Assembly (NCBI RefSeq): GCF_901709675.1
Contig: NC_051088.1
Location: 17,658,693 to 17,722,692, forward strand
From: Syngnathus acus
Taxonomy: Eukaryota; Chordata; Actinopteri; Syngnathiformes; Syngnathidae
Length of the DNA stretch: 64,000 nt
Reading direction: 5' to 3'
In this document: positions 1 through 26,534 of the stretch, in pieces
Layout of the letters: the number at the start of each line of letters is the position of its first letter
How positions within the stretch are numbered: position 1 is the stretch's first letter
The notes under the pieces: model-generated
The model's database searches: none
The model's input: only the letters and a program-made list of their open reading frames with translations
What the model was told of the DNA's origin: nothing
Translations under genes and position numbers: made by a program

Positions 1-97
1 AGAGGAAATGGCGCCTGAAGCATTTCTTCCTCTGGTGTCAGAATTTGACGCGGCCTCTTTTGTTGATATATGTGTGTGTGTGCGTTTGTGTATACAG

Positions 98-4761
<4,664 letters not shown>

Positions 4762-4854
4762 AGCCAAGTCAAGTCCGCTCACGCATCTGTTGTTTACAGG
4801 CAGTTGAGAATTGCATACTTCTCAATTCTTTTGTGAAGTCAAGAGTTTCTCTAC

Positions 4855-4860
4855 AATAAA
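4855..4860 (+). promoter_or_regulatory. Poly(A) signal of was
   Basis: AATAAA 94 nt after the was stop codon, followed by a T/G-rich stretch (ctcctttgtctctttgag). It implies a short 3' UTR. Confidence 0.75.
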
Positions 4861-6360
4861 CTCCTTTGTCTCTTTGAGCAAGTCAAGTCAATTTGTACCG
4901 TTTCTACTCATATTCTTGAAAGAAGAGAACCACATCTAAACCTTAAGAAATAGTCAACATCATTCTACTTTTTATAACAAGACACTGTACATTTAAAAAA
5001 AGATTTAACTTATTGATAACATCTGTGCAAACATCCCAAATTTACCACCACCACTGACAAAGTGCATGACTGGAAGACCACCGTGAAATGTGTCTTCACC
5101 ACTCACATACTGGGGGGGTCACGACAGCACAGGACGGGGGGGTGACATCCACATGGCTTAGCTTAACACAATTTTCATATTTGACACATATTTGACATTG
5201 TTACACGCCAAGGCCCAAGAAGAGCAACAAACAACATAGAGAAGCATGCAAACACTGATGAAGTAAGTGTCTTTGTTTCCTCAAACAACAGTAATCCACT
5301 GGCCGTATATATTATATATATATATATATTCACAATCAATATATTACATTTATTCTCAATATTCTCAAAAGTAGCACACTTGTGGTTCTGCCACTTGACA
5401 CCTTCTTGTGGCACTCGGGTTATATGACAGTAAAACATGTTTCAAAATTTTGGATTTTGCTTGCACCGTCAGCTTTCAGTGTCATGCAGTGGGAATATGA
5501 AACAATGGTGCACTTGGTTACTATCCACTACTCCTAAAAAGTATTCAGCTTTCAGGTTTAATTTCAGGATGAACCTAAAATGTTGTAGATAGCTACCCTT
5601 TATCACGTTAATGTGTGACGCTAACTTTTTTTCTACACTTCTTTGAGTCTGTATCTAACTGAGCCGTGAGTATTTACGCAATGTTGATATTTTGTCAAGG
5701 TTCCTAAAAGGTTGCAAACAGTTGCATATTGTTTTTTGTCGCATTGTCTTGACAGAAACGTCTAGCGAACATTTTTGCGACCGCTTGTGACCTTGAATGA
5801 ACCCTAACAAAAAAACAAAAATCAACATTCAGGCTGAGTGCAAACCTTTGTTGCTCAGTAAGATACGGGCAAATATGCCATGATGTGAGTCCAATAAACA
5901 AGTGTGTGATGCACTGAAACTGCAAAACGTGAACTACAATATAGTGAGGAGTGACTGTAGTGCAATTTATGTTCACCCTGAAACTTCATCCAAAAGCCGG
6001 ATTGTGTATGTCATAGTAGTCATGTGATTGTGTGACGAAAAGCTTTTTCACATAAGGAATATATTGTGGTTGGTCTGGAAGGTAACTTAATTACAAAAAA
6101 AACCACTCCGTTGTGACTATGTCCTGAAAATGAGAGCCGGACAAACAGGAGCGTTCAAAAGCTACACTGGAACCATTGGAATGCGCTCATTGGTGGGTGA
6201 GGTGTGCTATCCACAAAATGCCCGCTTGGCACAAGACAAAAACCACCAATATGGTATTCGACGGCGTCGGCCGTCAAACCAATGAAGGAGATGCACAAAC
6301 AACATGCATGAACAACACCAATAAAAGTCCGACCAGGCCACCTCGGACGGCCGGCGCGCC
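4861..6360. other. Spacer between convergent was and semaphorin genes
   Basis: No coding signal. It holds a (TA)n run at 5306-5330, a TTTATT (AATAAA on the minus strand) at 5348-5353 that could end the semaphorin transcript, and at about 5735-5805 a stretch similar to 58015-58090 (shared gaccttgaatgaaccct), a dispersed repeat of unknown family. The semaphorin 3' UTR must lie in the right part. Confidence 0.55.
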
Positions 6361-15829
<9,469 letters not shown>

Positions 15830-18160
15830 CTGGACAAAAAAAAAAGGACTGATTATTATAGAGTGCCCCATGAGGAATGAGAGACAGAAAAAGACGCACA
15901 GGCTCTCTCTTGCGCTCACTTTGAAGTCTCTGATCAGAAGTTTGGCCCGCAGCTTTCCAATAAGGCGAGATGCAGAGCGCAGTCCAAATCTTCACACCTG
16001 CGCTGGAAAATATGACAGCTCCATTATTTATTTAAAGAGTAAATGTAGTGAGGTGCATGTCAAGACTGCATAATTGTGGCTACAAGCACGGACGGATTGG
16101 TGGGAAACGCAAGTTCTGCAGCGTACACTTGAGATACGGACTGAATTTGCCTCGACACCACGCTCGGATCTCTGTCCATCTTTCCCCATTGAATGGAAAT
16201 GCCATTCATCCACTCTTCGGGAAAAGCAAAATTATTTGTAATGTGTTCTTTAGTAAAAAAAAATAGCACTCAAAAATACTGCAATGTTATAGTAATATCT
16301 AGAGCTGTAACTAATAATTGTTTCAATAATCTGTCAATTAATTTAATGTAATATCATAAATAAATTAAATTGGATTTGATTTCCATTCCATTATTAAAAA
16401 AACACACAATTACAAATTGACGATGCGAAAAATATATTAAGACTAATTTAAGGTGTAGCCTGGCTTTGGCCCAAAGAAAGAAAGAAATACTTCAGTGTCC
16501 ATTGACATTGTCCTGCTCCTTCTGGTGTGCCCTCCTTAACCACCAGGGGCAGTATAATAGAGACGTATAAAATAAACTCTACAAGCTTCAGTAAGATACG
16601 TTATTTTTCACAGAGAATAAAGAATATCTGCTATCGTTTGATCGTCTGCTCCAAGGTTTATGTTCAAAGATCTATTTCTTCATAACACTGCTACTATTGA
16701 TGCAAGTTGTAGTCTGCCTTTTCCTCTATGTATTTGCATGAAGCTAGCAATTTTAAGGTAAAGTTGTTCTCAATACACATGTAATTTTCTTTCTTTAATA
16801 TTCAGTTTGCTAACCAGTGAACTTCAACTGAAACTAAGTCGTCCATGTGTTCTTCCCTTTGACTCATCGCGGTTCCGACTCATCAGCGCAGACGGCTACG
16901 AGCTGACGTGGCACAGAGGTGACAGTTCAAAGACACCGGGAGCCCCCGCACCGACTATTTCTGACACTTTCGGGGTGTTGAAACCAAGACCTTAACTCAG
17001 GCATTCATTATGCAGCTGCACTTTGCCGGAGAGTATCCCATCTAAATTATGAATACTAAAAGCTGAGTCCATTAAATTGTCTCCCTGTTTGCTGGGCCGA
17101 TAAGCCATCCCGCGGGCATCTCTTGCTCTCGTCAAATCCGTGGGGCCGAGACAACAGCTTTTGGCAAACGTTTAACGACAATTATAATCATACAAATAAA
17201 ATTTAAAGCACCCGCACGAGCATGACAATGGTTAGGCACTAAGCCCAGATGCAAATAGTGTAGAGTAATTGACAATATTGATAGTTTAAACAGCAAATGA
17301 TACCTTATGATGCTAGAACACAGGTGATTTGACGATAGAAAAACAATGCACCAGAAGTTTTAGGATTTTGCTGTATGCTACCACTTCACAAAATGTAAAA
17401 ATATCAATTACTTTCCATTTCGATATATCATGACATTTTTGTTCCAACACCGGACCATTTTGTAAAGCTATGTTCTATGTTGGCCTGCCAAGATATTTCT
17501 TCACATGAAAATGGTCAGTTCTGCTAAAAATGGGTAACGTCACACATATGGCTCAAAGCATGTGTCTAAACAGTTATGGATTGATTTGATGATTGCTTTC
17601 AATTGAAATCAATTAACTGTGACACCTCCACAGTAATGACTCAGAAAGGTACAACTTTGGTTAGGATTCAGCTATTGACTCGATTGATTGATCCACTATG
17701 GGTAAAAGTCATGACTGAATGAACTCCTGCTACCATGCCTATGTCTCATGAAGCTAATAATAATATTCCAGGCAATGATGTGACGTGAAAAACACAGTGT
17801 AATCACCATTTCAAAAGGACCTTCAGGAAACAAACTATAAATAAAAATGTCTCACGACTTATCCATCTGGATTTCCACGGAAATGCGTGCACAAACAGCT
17901 TTTGGAACATCTCATGAAGAAAAAATATCTAGCTAGTCGCTTATGGGGGGCCTCCATAGTGGGGGGCTGTGGTTTTGACAGCTGGGTGTTAACTACAGGA
18001 CAGATTGGGGCCATCTCTAGTAATAATATACCATAGTGAGGTTTGGAGATCCATCTAATCATTAGAGGACGAGCTCTGGCCACACATGGGCGCAGTCTAC
18101 CTGTCAAGTCTAGAAATAGGAAACCCATCCAGCAAAAATGTTAAGTCGCTCACCACACAA

Positions 18161-18192
18161 ACGCGCGCGCGCGCGCGCACGCACACACACAG
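18161..18192. repeat. (CG)n/(CA)n alternating purine-pyrimidine tract
   Basis: Runs acgcgcgcgc through cgcacgcacacacaca, an alternating tract of the type able to adopt Z-DNA. It lies 42 bp from the candidate semaphorin 5' UTR donor at 18234. Confidence 0.9.
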
Positions 18193-18234
18193 TAACCAAA
18201 CGCTGGTTAAAAGTTGAACCCAAAAAACTCCTAC

Positions 18235-18500
18235 CTTTGATCTCCACGATCCAAAAGTTTGTCACAGCCACATTCCCCCAGACGTCATTCCAGGGAGCAA
18301 TAAAATAAAATAAAATCACAGCACGTGAGGAAATAATCCTTTTTTATATTCTTGGCAGAAAAAAAAAAACCTCTAACAAAAACAAACAATTAAGTAGAAA
18401 AGCGAGCCGACTTGGTCCACATTGACGGAATAAAATCCTTTTGGCCAACTTTAGGAAGCCTTCCGCGTGATGATGTGACTCCACGTCACGCTTGTGGACG
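18235..18500 (-). other. Candidate 5' UTR exon of the semaphorin
   Basis: A first non-coding exon is required because the first coding exon has a clean acceptor at 15830. The minus strand has a strong donor CAAAG|GTAGGAG here (GT at 18234-18233). The upstream boundary is a guess and no transcript evidence is available. Confidence 0.25.
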
Positions 18501-19163
18501 AGAAAGACTTGTGTGAGTGGAAATAGGGCGAACAAGTGCAGGTGTTGGTATTGAAAGTGTGTGTGAGTGAGTGTATGGTGAGTCCCGCTGTCTTCTCCCT
18601 TCTGTTGTGCCTGCCAGCCAGCCTGCCTCAGCCTTCCCTTTCGTGGTGGACCCAACCTCCCTCCCGGTGCAGCATATGGGTCGGATTAACCCCGTACGTC
18701 CCTGCTGCAGCTGCACTTGAACGCACCACTGGTTATGCCTCCTGCAAAAAAATGTCGCTTCAACACTTGTCTCTTGGAAAAGTTAATAATTTATAGTGGG
18801 GGCTGCTGTTTTATATTCATGCATGGCTGTTCTTTGACTGACGCACTTCGTGGTCACCATTACGTGTTCTAGCTTGGTCGGGGGGAACAAAAAAGAAAGA
18901 AAGAAAAAATATAAAAAGAATTCCCAGGATTCCACAGTGGCTGGCCCCTGCGTGCATGACAACAGTGACAAAAGAAGGCTGGATAAGGGTGAAGGCTGGA
19001 TGTCCATCTTTGTTAAAAGAGCTTGATTGAAAAGCAGGCGTTATACATTCTGAAACGTCTAAACTAAAAAAAAATACTGAGGGTATGACCAAGTCAAAAT
19101 CAGAAATGGTTCATCCTTTTGTGATAGCCACTGCAACATTATGCACATTAGCAGTTTGAATAA

Positions 19164-19213
19164 TAATAAGTATTATTATTATCATCATTAATAATAATAA
19201 TCATAATAATAGT
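19164..19213. repeat. (AAT)n/(ATT)n imperfect palindromic microsatellite
   Basis: taataataag is followed by tattattattat and then aataataataatcataataat, so the repeat inverts itself and could form a hairpin. Confidence 0.85.
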
Positions 19214-22200
19214 GCACATATACAATATGTCAATAGTGGTTTGCATTTGTTGTTAGCATAAAGCGAAAAAGATCTTTTTAAGGCAAAGGGGTGTGGCTGG
19301 TTGAAATATAAAACATGTAATTGTCTAGTTTAATGTGTTTTTGTTTTGGATGAATTGACATATGTTTGCCAAACTGCCACTTATTTTAAATTGAGTTGAA
19401 TTGAGTTTATTGCTACCATACGATGTATAAAATCTTCTTTACAAAGATAAATATTCAATGATTTAAGAACAATGAATAAAGTTATTTTATAATTTTTATA
19501 CACTATTAACCAGAAAGTACACACAAGTACCAGAAAATATACATAAATGCTTGGAACTGTTGTGCAATTAATTTAAAAGGCACAATCATTGGTCAATTAG
19601 AAAATTACACAAATAAAATCTATTAATTAAAGGGTACAGAGATGAGAAAGTTGTTTTAAGGTTATGGTTATACATTTTTTTGTAATACCAGATACAGTCT
19701 GGCATTTATTTTATAGAACGCACAAATGGGGAAATATCTATTATATGCGTTGAATTGAGTAACACAGGGTTAGGATGTATAAGTTAAAAAAAATTGGGGG
19801 CATTTTCTGAAGAATAGTGGTTTTGGAAGTAAGAACATATGAAAAGTTAAACGCGAAATTTACCTAAATAAATATTTGAAAACTATTATTAAATGCAATT
19901 GTGTTGTCAGACTGCTATTCCACTGTGCTCAGTATGGTTTTTCTGCAGGGGGCTGTAGCACTGTGTAGCACACAAAGAAAATAGAATAAACACATGAGGT
20001 AATGAGGTGTGTCAGGTTGGAAAATGTCAATAAGGCAAGGGGCAGTTCTTACAGGCAAACCATAAAAAAAGAGGAAAAAAAAAGCTTTAACTTTTGAAAT
20101 CCACACCTGATGATTTTGACCGATCCGCACAAAGACTATGCAAGCAGTGGCCTTGTCTCCTGTTGGCTTCCAGCCACTCGTGACGTGGACACGCAGTTAA
20201 GATGGGTCCAGGCCAGGATCATTGCTTCAGTCCTTTTCCAGCTGAGGAAATGAGTCACGGATGTGTGCTGACTTCAGGTTTCCTCTCAACTTTAGCTCCC
20301 AATACTTCTTGTGTGATTGTGCCAGCCTTTGACGGTCAAAGATCCTGTAAAGTGAATTTAGAGATTTATTTGAAGTTACTTAAAATGTGAAAATACTCAT
20401 GTAGTATAGTGTTAAAACATTTTTCCAGCCTATCAGTTTTCTCTATTTTCTTTAGGCATGGCTAAAACAGAGCTTGAGTACATGGCATAAGTACTCACAC
20501 CCCAACTAAGTAAGAATTTAAGCTCCTTTATCGGGATCAGTGGTTATCTGGCGCAGATGCGACCTGCAATTAGCCTACACCCTCAAGTGGTCTGGCCTGG
20601 TCTCTTTAGAGTGCCTCATTGTAAGCCACAAGTGCTCACGCATCATGGAGAAATGGCGTAAAAGTGAGGAGGGATGGGTGTTGGAATTAAAAAAAAAAAA
20701 TGCAACTTGCCAGACAGAGTGTGACCTTGTGCTGGCGTAGCCGTTTAGGGTCAGACTGGACAGCCAGACTTTTCGGCTGGCACGCTACAGTGGAAAAGGG
20801 TTTAGGGTTTAGGCTTTAGGCAGGCATTGCCGCGTGAGAGAGCCTCACATGTCATATCTTTCTTTCACTTTTGGGGGACTCAAAATATTTGCGCTGGTGA
20901 GGAATGAAAATTGACCTAAAAGGTCCCATATGATGAATGGACTTTGCCTTCTTGTCATTTATCCCTGTAGGCCGAGTTCAAGCTGCAGCTGGATCCCGCA
21001 CCACCAGACCCATCAATCACCAGAAGCACATTTTTGTCCCCTTAAGCGAAAACAACAAAAACATATTTGACCTGCTGACACTCAATTTTGAATTGACAAA
21101 TTGCCAAGTGTCTGCACATGCCCAACGCAGCAGAGAGGCAACAAGTACACAAATGCATGTTGGGAAAGCGCGGTGACCCTGAGAGAAAATCACTGTGTTG
21201 AAAAAATGTGCTGGCCTGTTTTCTATCACAACAAACATGACAGAGCTATCCCCTTGCCTCTAATTATTATCCAACGTGTAACAAAACATCATCGTGAAAA
21301 ATACAAGAGCAGGTGTTTGCCCGTGTCCCCGGACTTAGCACACCAGCAATTACAAAAGTAGGGCAAGGTTTTTAACATGTGGATGAGGGGCGCACACACG
21401 ACACATTCTCGGCCGCTCTCCTCATATCGTACGCTGAAGCCGAGCTGATTCGTTTTGCAGAAAAAGTATGCATATCCCCCCCAGCCCCCCTCCCGAGATG
21501 GAGCTGTGTTCAAGGCTCCATATGTCCACGGGGCCCGCTGCCATCTGCCTTCGACACTAGACTGTAAAATGTAAAATGCTTCCAGGAGAAGCGACAGCTG
21601 TTGAAGAGGTGCACCATACAAATAATGACAGGTTAGAAGAAGCTGCTTACTGTACATGAAAAGGATGATTGGGAGGATGCTCGCTGGCCCAAAGCAAATT
21701 AAATCTGTCAGCATGCTTGCAGAATTGAGCCACGCCAATGTACATTTACACCCAAGGTGAAACTCCGCTTCGCCTCCCGTTTCTTGCGGGCTAATATGAA
21801 TGCCTCTGCTTCATTTGCACCACGCTAAAAGAGAAGAAAAATAATAATAATATAATAAATAAATAAATAATGCAACATGTGTGCACACTCTGGGATGTGG
21901 CTGTTTTTAGAATCAACGAATCACATTATGACGTGTTGAATGGGGCACGATAAATGGAAGGTAACTATAGTCAGCTTTTCCAAACATTTTGTATTCCCAG
22001 AAAAAAACGGAACATTTTATGAACACTTTATTATTCAGAATTGTTTGCAGCTCAATCCAACTGACCAAACAACAAAAGACATAATGTGTCTACTCTTGAA
22101 ATTACCTGTGTTGAATTGGAACTATTGGAATGAATTGACTTAAGCAAAGAAAATTATTCATGGAAAAGTCCAAATGCACCCCCCCAAAAAAAAAAAAACC

Positions 22201-25200
22201 CATGAAATATTAAAATGCACCTGTGTATATTTGGACAATGTCGAGGTAGAATTCATTGTCGGATGCATGGGGGAAGGGTAAAAGGTAAGAAAAATGCTGC
22301 AATCTGTTCCATTCTGTGTGCACTCGCGTGTGATTGGTGGAGGGGCTGGGCAGGGGTGTGTGTGCGTGGGGTAGCATTCATCTGTCTGGTGTGATCGTCG
22401 GTAACTGGGCCCAGGCGCGAGCATGCACTCGGCGATCTCCCAGATAAGAGTCATCCATCTGCTGTGTGTAAGCGACGGGGTCCAGACGGCTCCTCTTATC
22501 ATTGCACTCATCCATTTCCCTCTCCTATTCCCGCCCTCCACCCACCTCTTTCATCACCTAGCCTGCAATGCTTCTTTTTAGGTTGATTACATGACAAGCA
22601 CACAATTGGGAAAACATACAATCCGTGCTGCAAATCTGTAAATACATCTAGAAAAAAAATAAGACCAGGCCGAAGGGGCCCCCAAGAAACTCCGGCTTGT
22701 ACAGTATCAACGACAAAACAGCGACACTATTGCAATTTATCGTGAAAGCCCCGCCCCGTATAGGGGCCCCTTATCGCTGTTACCGGCTGGTGGCTGTAGA
22801 AGGGGCCTCCGGAGACGGCTCATACACTCTATGTCGATATCAATGACACAATCTGCATGAGAGTAAGATGGAAGCTTGTGTTAGCAAATTTATCTTCAAA
22901 GTTAGATGAGACATAGAAATGATGTCGGCGATCTCGAGCGCTGGAATGTGGTACCTTATCAACTGCATCGAAGAGGAGCTACTGTGAATGTCTACCTTCA
23001 AATGAGTTGTTTGTACGTACATCCCAGGTGACAAGTGCGTCACAAGTCAGACGATGCAGAAAAGCAAAATAACTGAAAAGACTAATTCATCCAACACTGC
23101 TATCAACTGAAACTGACGTCAGAGCTTTGTCGGCTCGCATTGCGAACTTCACGAGATCAACCTGTGAGAAAACAGGGGAGCTGTGATGTTGGCAATTCGA
23201 GCTCGAGGGGGGGACAAGAGGATTTGTGTGCAGGGGTAGCACTAACAGGAATGGTTCTACTCAGGAATCCATTTAGGGAAAAGGTCAACTTTTTTTTTTT
23301 TCCCCATCATCGTCTCAGCAAAGCTACCGAAGCCCAATTAACAGGTCAGAGCAAGGCTGTGCCTGCTACGGGTGCACCCACGAGTGATTGACAGTCCATC
23401 AATTGCTTCTTCTGTCTCAGGTACTTCACTCAACACTGATGCAGCAGGCTTCTAACAAAGAAACGGTGGGTCGCAAATGGCCCCCTGGCCGTACTTTGGA
23501 CACCCCTGATTTAGGCTGTTGTTATTGCTCCAGAGCAAAAAGCACATCTGGACAAATTTTGCCCAAATCGATCTTGTGAAAGAACTAAGCCTGTTATTAA
23601 TTTATAATCATGAAATGTGGTTGCTTTGTGGTGGACAGTTGATCAAAGTGGAAGCAAAATACCTTATTCCACATGGGATCATTTCGCATAGCGTAATGCG
23701 TTTGCAACATTAGTATTAATAGTATGTGCCCATCGTAGGCCGCATACCCTGAGTGCTGCCGGGCCTCCAGCAGGACAGGTTTTTGCGAGTGGAATATTTA
23801 TAGCTGTGCATTAAAAGTGGAATCAAGGGTTTAAGTGTGCCATTGCAACACTGCTGCCGTTCCTTTGTCTGGGCCTGTCCAAAAATGCCTCGCTGGGAGC
23901 TATTTACAGTGGCAGCTCGAAAATGGGAGTGATATCACATGCACCAGCAGTGAAATCCATTAAAGTGTCACTCTGTTGCTCTTGTTTGATCTCTCAAGAG
24001 TTGCAAGGGTGACTTAAATGTCAAAGTCAGGTAGGAAGTCATTTATTTCAAGTACGACAAAAAAAATCACAACTGTATTATGGGTTACTAGATTATCATG
24101 AAGAATTTAAACCTGAAATACTTTTATCAAAGTCAGACGTGCTATGGAACGCATTTATTCCAATAAATTCAACAGACAGGTGACCAACAATAGCATACTG
24201 CCATCTTGTGGCGACAAATAAAACAACGGTCAGGTGGCAAGTGCAAGTATATACAGATGAAGAACACAGCCAACTGCAAAGTGAAACAACTTCCTACTTT
24301 ATTAGGTTAAACGGTGGACATCTCATCCCAAACGAAATGAAAAATAACCAAAGCAACAAAAGGATACAATGTTCTACAAAAGCACACAAGGTACACCGCA
24401 AGAGGGGGATTTCAAAATAGTGATGTGAACACAAACTGATGCAATGTTAATGAATTCAAGATGCTCATGATTAAATGCCTATTGGCGAACTACTGCTGTC
24501 AGTGTTGCACAACATTGCCGCCATTCTGAAGTGCCAGTCATTTATATTGAGACAAGATCATTTCAGTGGTGCCTTCAGATACAAGTGACGTAATTTGGGA
24601 GTCTTTCTCCTCTGCAAAGAACGACTAATACTACTGAGTGCTTTTTTTTTTTAATGTAATAGCATTATACTGGCCTCGGTTGAAGAGTCATACACATAAG
24701 TAGCTGCAATGAATTAGGGGAGGCTAAAATAGTCCACTGGCTTTTCTAGTCATTTCAACGGGAAAATGAACATTTCCAGTTACACGCATGGTAACGGCAT
24801 TAATTAAGCTCGTACCGCAAGGCACCACTGGCATCGAGCAGAATCCTCATACCCCAAACCATCACTGTTCAGGAAACCTCCTGAAAATTCTAATTTGTTG
24901 AGCCATTAACATTGCATTGGCAAAAAGAGCAAAATCTTAATTTGTTTTGTAAATCATTTGTGAAAGTAACCCATGCACATGATGACAGAGCATTAGAATA
25001 GATTTGCAAAAAAAAAAAAAAAAAAAACTACATTAAACGTGTGGGATTTTTCTAATGTCAAATATGTGCTTTGGCACAATTGAGGTCAAGAAACGCCATG
25101 CTGTTATTGTTCACTTGCCACACTGTGCTTCTTTTTCGGATTTATATACAGTTGACAGTTCCTGGATGTAACATTTTGGGCGCGTTAACTTGGTCTGAGT

Positions 25201-26395
25201 CTTTTCAAATATACCAATTCACCATGAAATCACACAATCTTCCGGGTAATCTGAGTCTTTTAAAATATACTAATTCACCATGAAATCACACAATCTTCCG
25301 AGTAATCTCAAGCGTTCTCCAGCGGCCGGAGGTGGTCAAACACTCCCATGGAATTTGACCAAGGCAGAGCCATTGGGAAAACAAGGTAAAAAGGCTTGAA
25401 TGATGATTTTGGCCACCTTCTCTACTGCCATCATGTGGTGTCAATCAAAAAAGAAAAACTTTACATGAGGCAAACCGCTGTTGGGGATATCTGATGCCAG
25501 CTGTAATTTACATTTCAACAAGTTAATCAATTCAATAATAGATTCAGTGGAAATACAGATGAGGATTGGGGGACTGGCTAATTCATTTAGGAGAGGAAAT
25601 TAAAAGGAAAAAAAAAGCCCCGCTGATCTCTCCAAGTCAGCGGTATCACTCAATTCCTGTCACCTGGAAGCATCTTGCCATTTTTTGTTTACATTGACAA
25701 ACATTGAGAATTGTTCTATGGATAAGCATTTCAAATCAATAAAACAGTACAAGAGAAGAGATTTCAAATGCAGCACAACTTGGGTGACAAAGGGCTGCAC
25801 AATGACCGGGGAAGAACAAACAAAAATACATAATTGTGCCACCCAAATATCTGAATGCTGATGCTATCATCCTCATAAGTGTGCCACAATGTCCAAAAAT
25901 GTCAAATTCCACAAAAAAAAAAAGAAACTTTACACAATATGTTAAAGCTGATGTCAATCTACTAAAGACAAAATTCCACATACACTGATCAAACTACACA
26001 ACAACTGTGGCAGTATGTGCCATGTTTGCTGCATTGCCATGTCGAGGAGTAGTTGGGGTGGGGGGGTCTTTAAGCTTTCGAAAACAATATATGCTTCTTT
26101 TGACTACAGAAGAGTAGACATTTTTGTCCTCACAGCCCCAAATTGAGTAATCGAGTGTGGGCCCATCCCTGAGAACACATTTTGGTTGAGTTCTAAGCGC
26201 TCCTGAAATGTGGTCAATATAGTCAAATGCATCACAAGAGGAAGAACAGCCAAAGGTAAAACACTACTCCCCATGACTGCGAGATTCTCGTCATTTGTTT
26301 GCTTTGCTAAAAGTCGGCAGCCGAAAATGTTTTCCAAAAGCAATTTTTTTGTACAGTGTACTTTTCTAGAAAATGATAAGTAACCTTCCCTTGGC

Positions 26396-26401
26396 TTTAT
26401 T
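26396..26401 (-). promoter_or_regulatory. Poly(A) signal of the TSPY-like gene
   Basis: TTTATT on the plus strand (AATAAA on the minus strand), 134 nt after the stop codon at 26535-26537. Confidence 0.55.
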
Positions 26402-26534
26402 AAGTTAACCCTGATTTAAAAAGCATCTATAGATCATATTTTTGTACATTACAAAAATATGACATTTTGTGCATAACATAACTAACATCCAAAAGATGCT
26501 GGGGCATACCCGCTATCATTCCTAACTTCCTTTT

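Larger units (their letters stand above)
15830..26534. other. 10.7-kb gene-poor spacer
   Basis: No ORF longer than about 150 codons and none with family similarity. It holds the upstream region of the semaphorin (with a possible 5' UTR exon near 18235), a (CG)n/(CA)n tract at 18161-18192, an (ATT/AAT)n tract at 19164-19213, a hAT-type fragment end near 23460-23515 (gccccctggccgtactttggacacccctg), a gctgtaactaataattgtttc fragment at 16300-16440 of the same kind as 49998-50403, poly(A) runs, and the TSPY-like 3' UTR at the right. Non-repetitive, moderately GC-rich stretches at about 16850-17200, 21000-21560 and 23730-24010 look unlike decayed repeat and could be regulatory. Confidence 0.5.
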
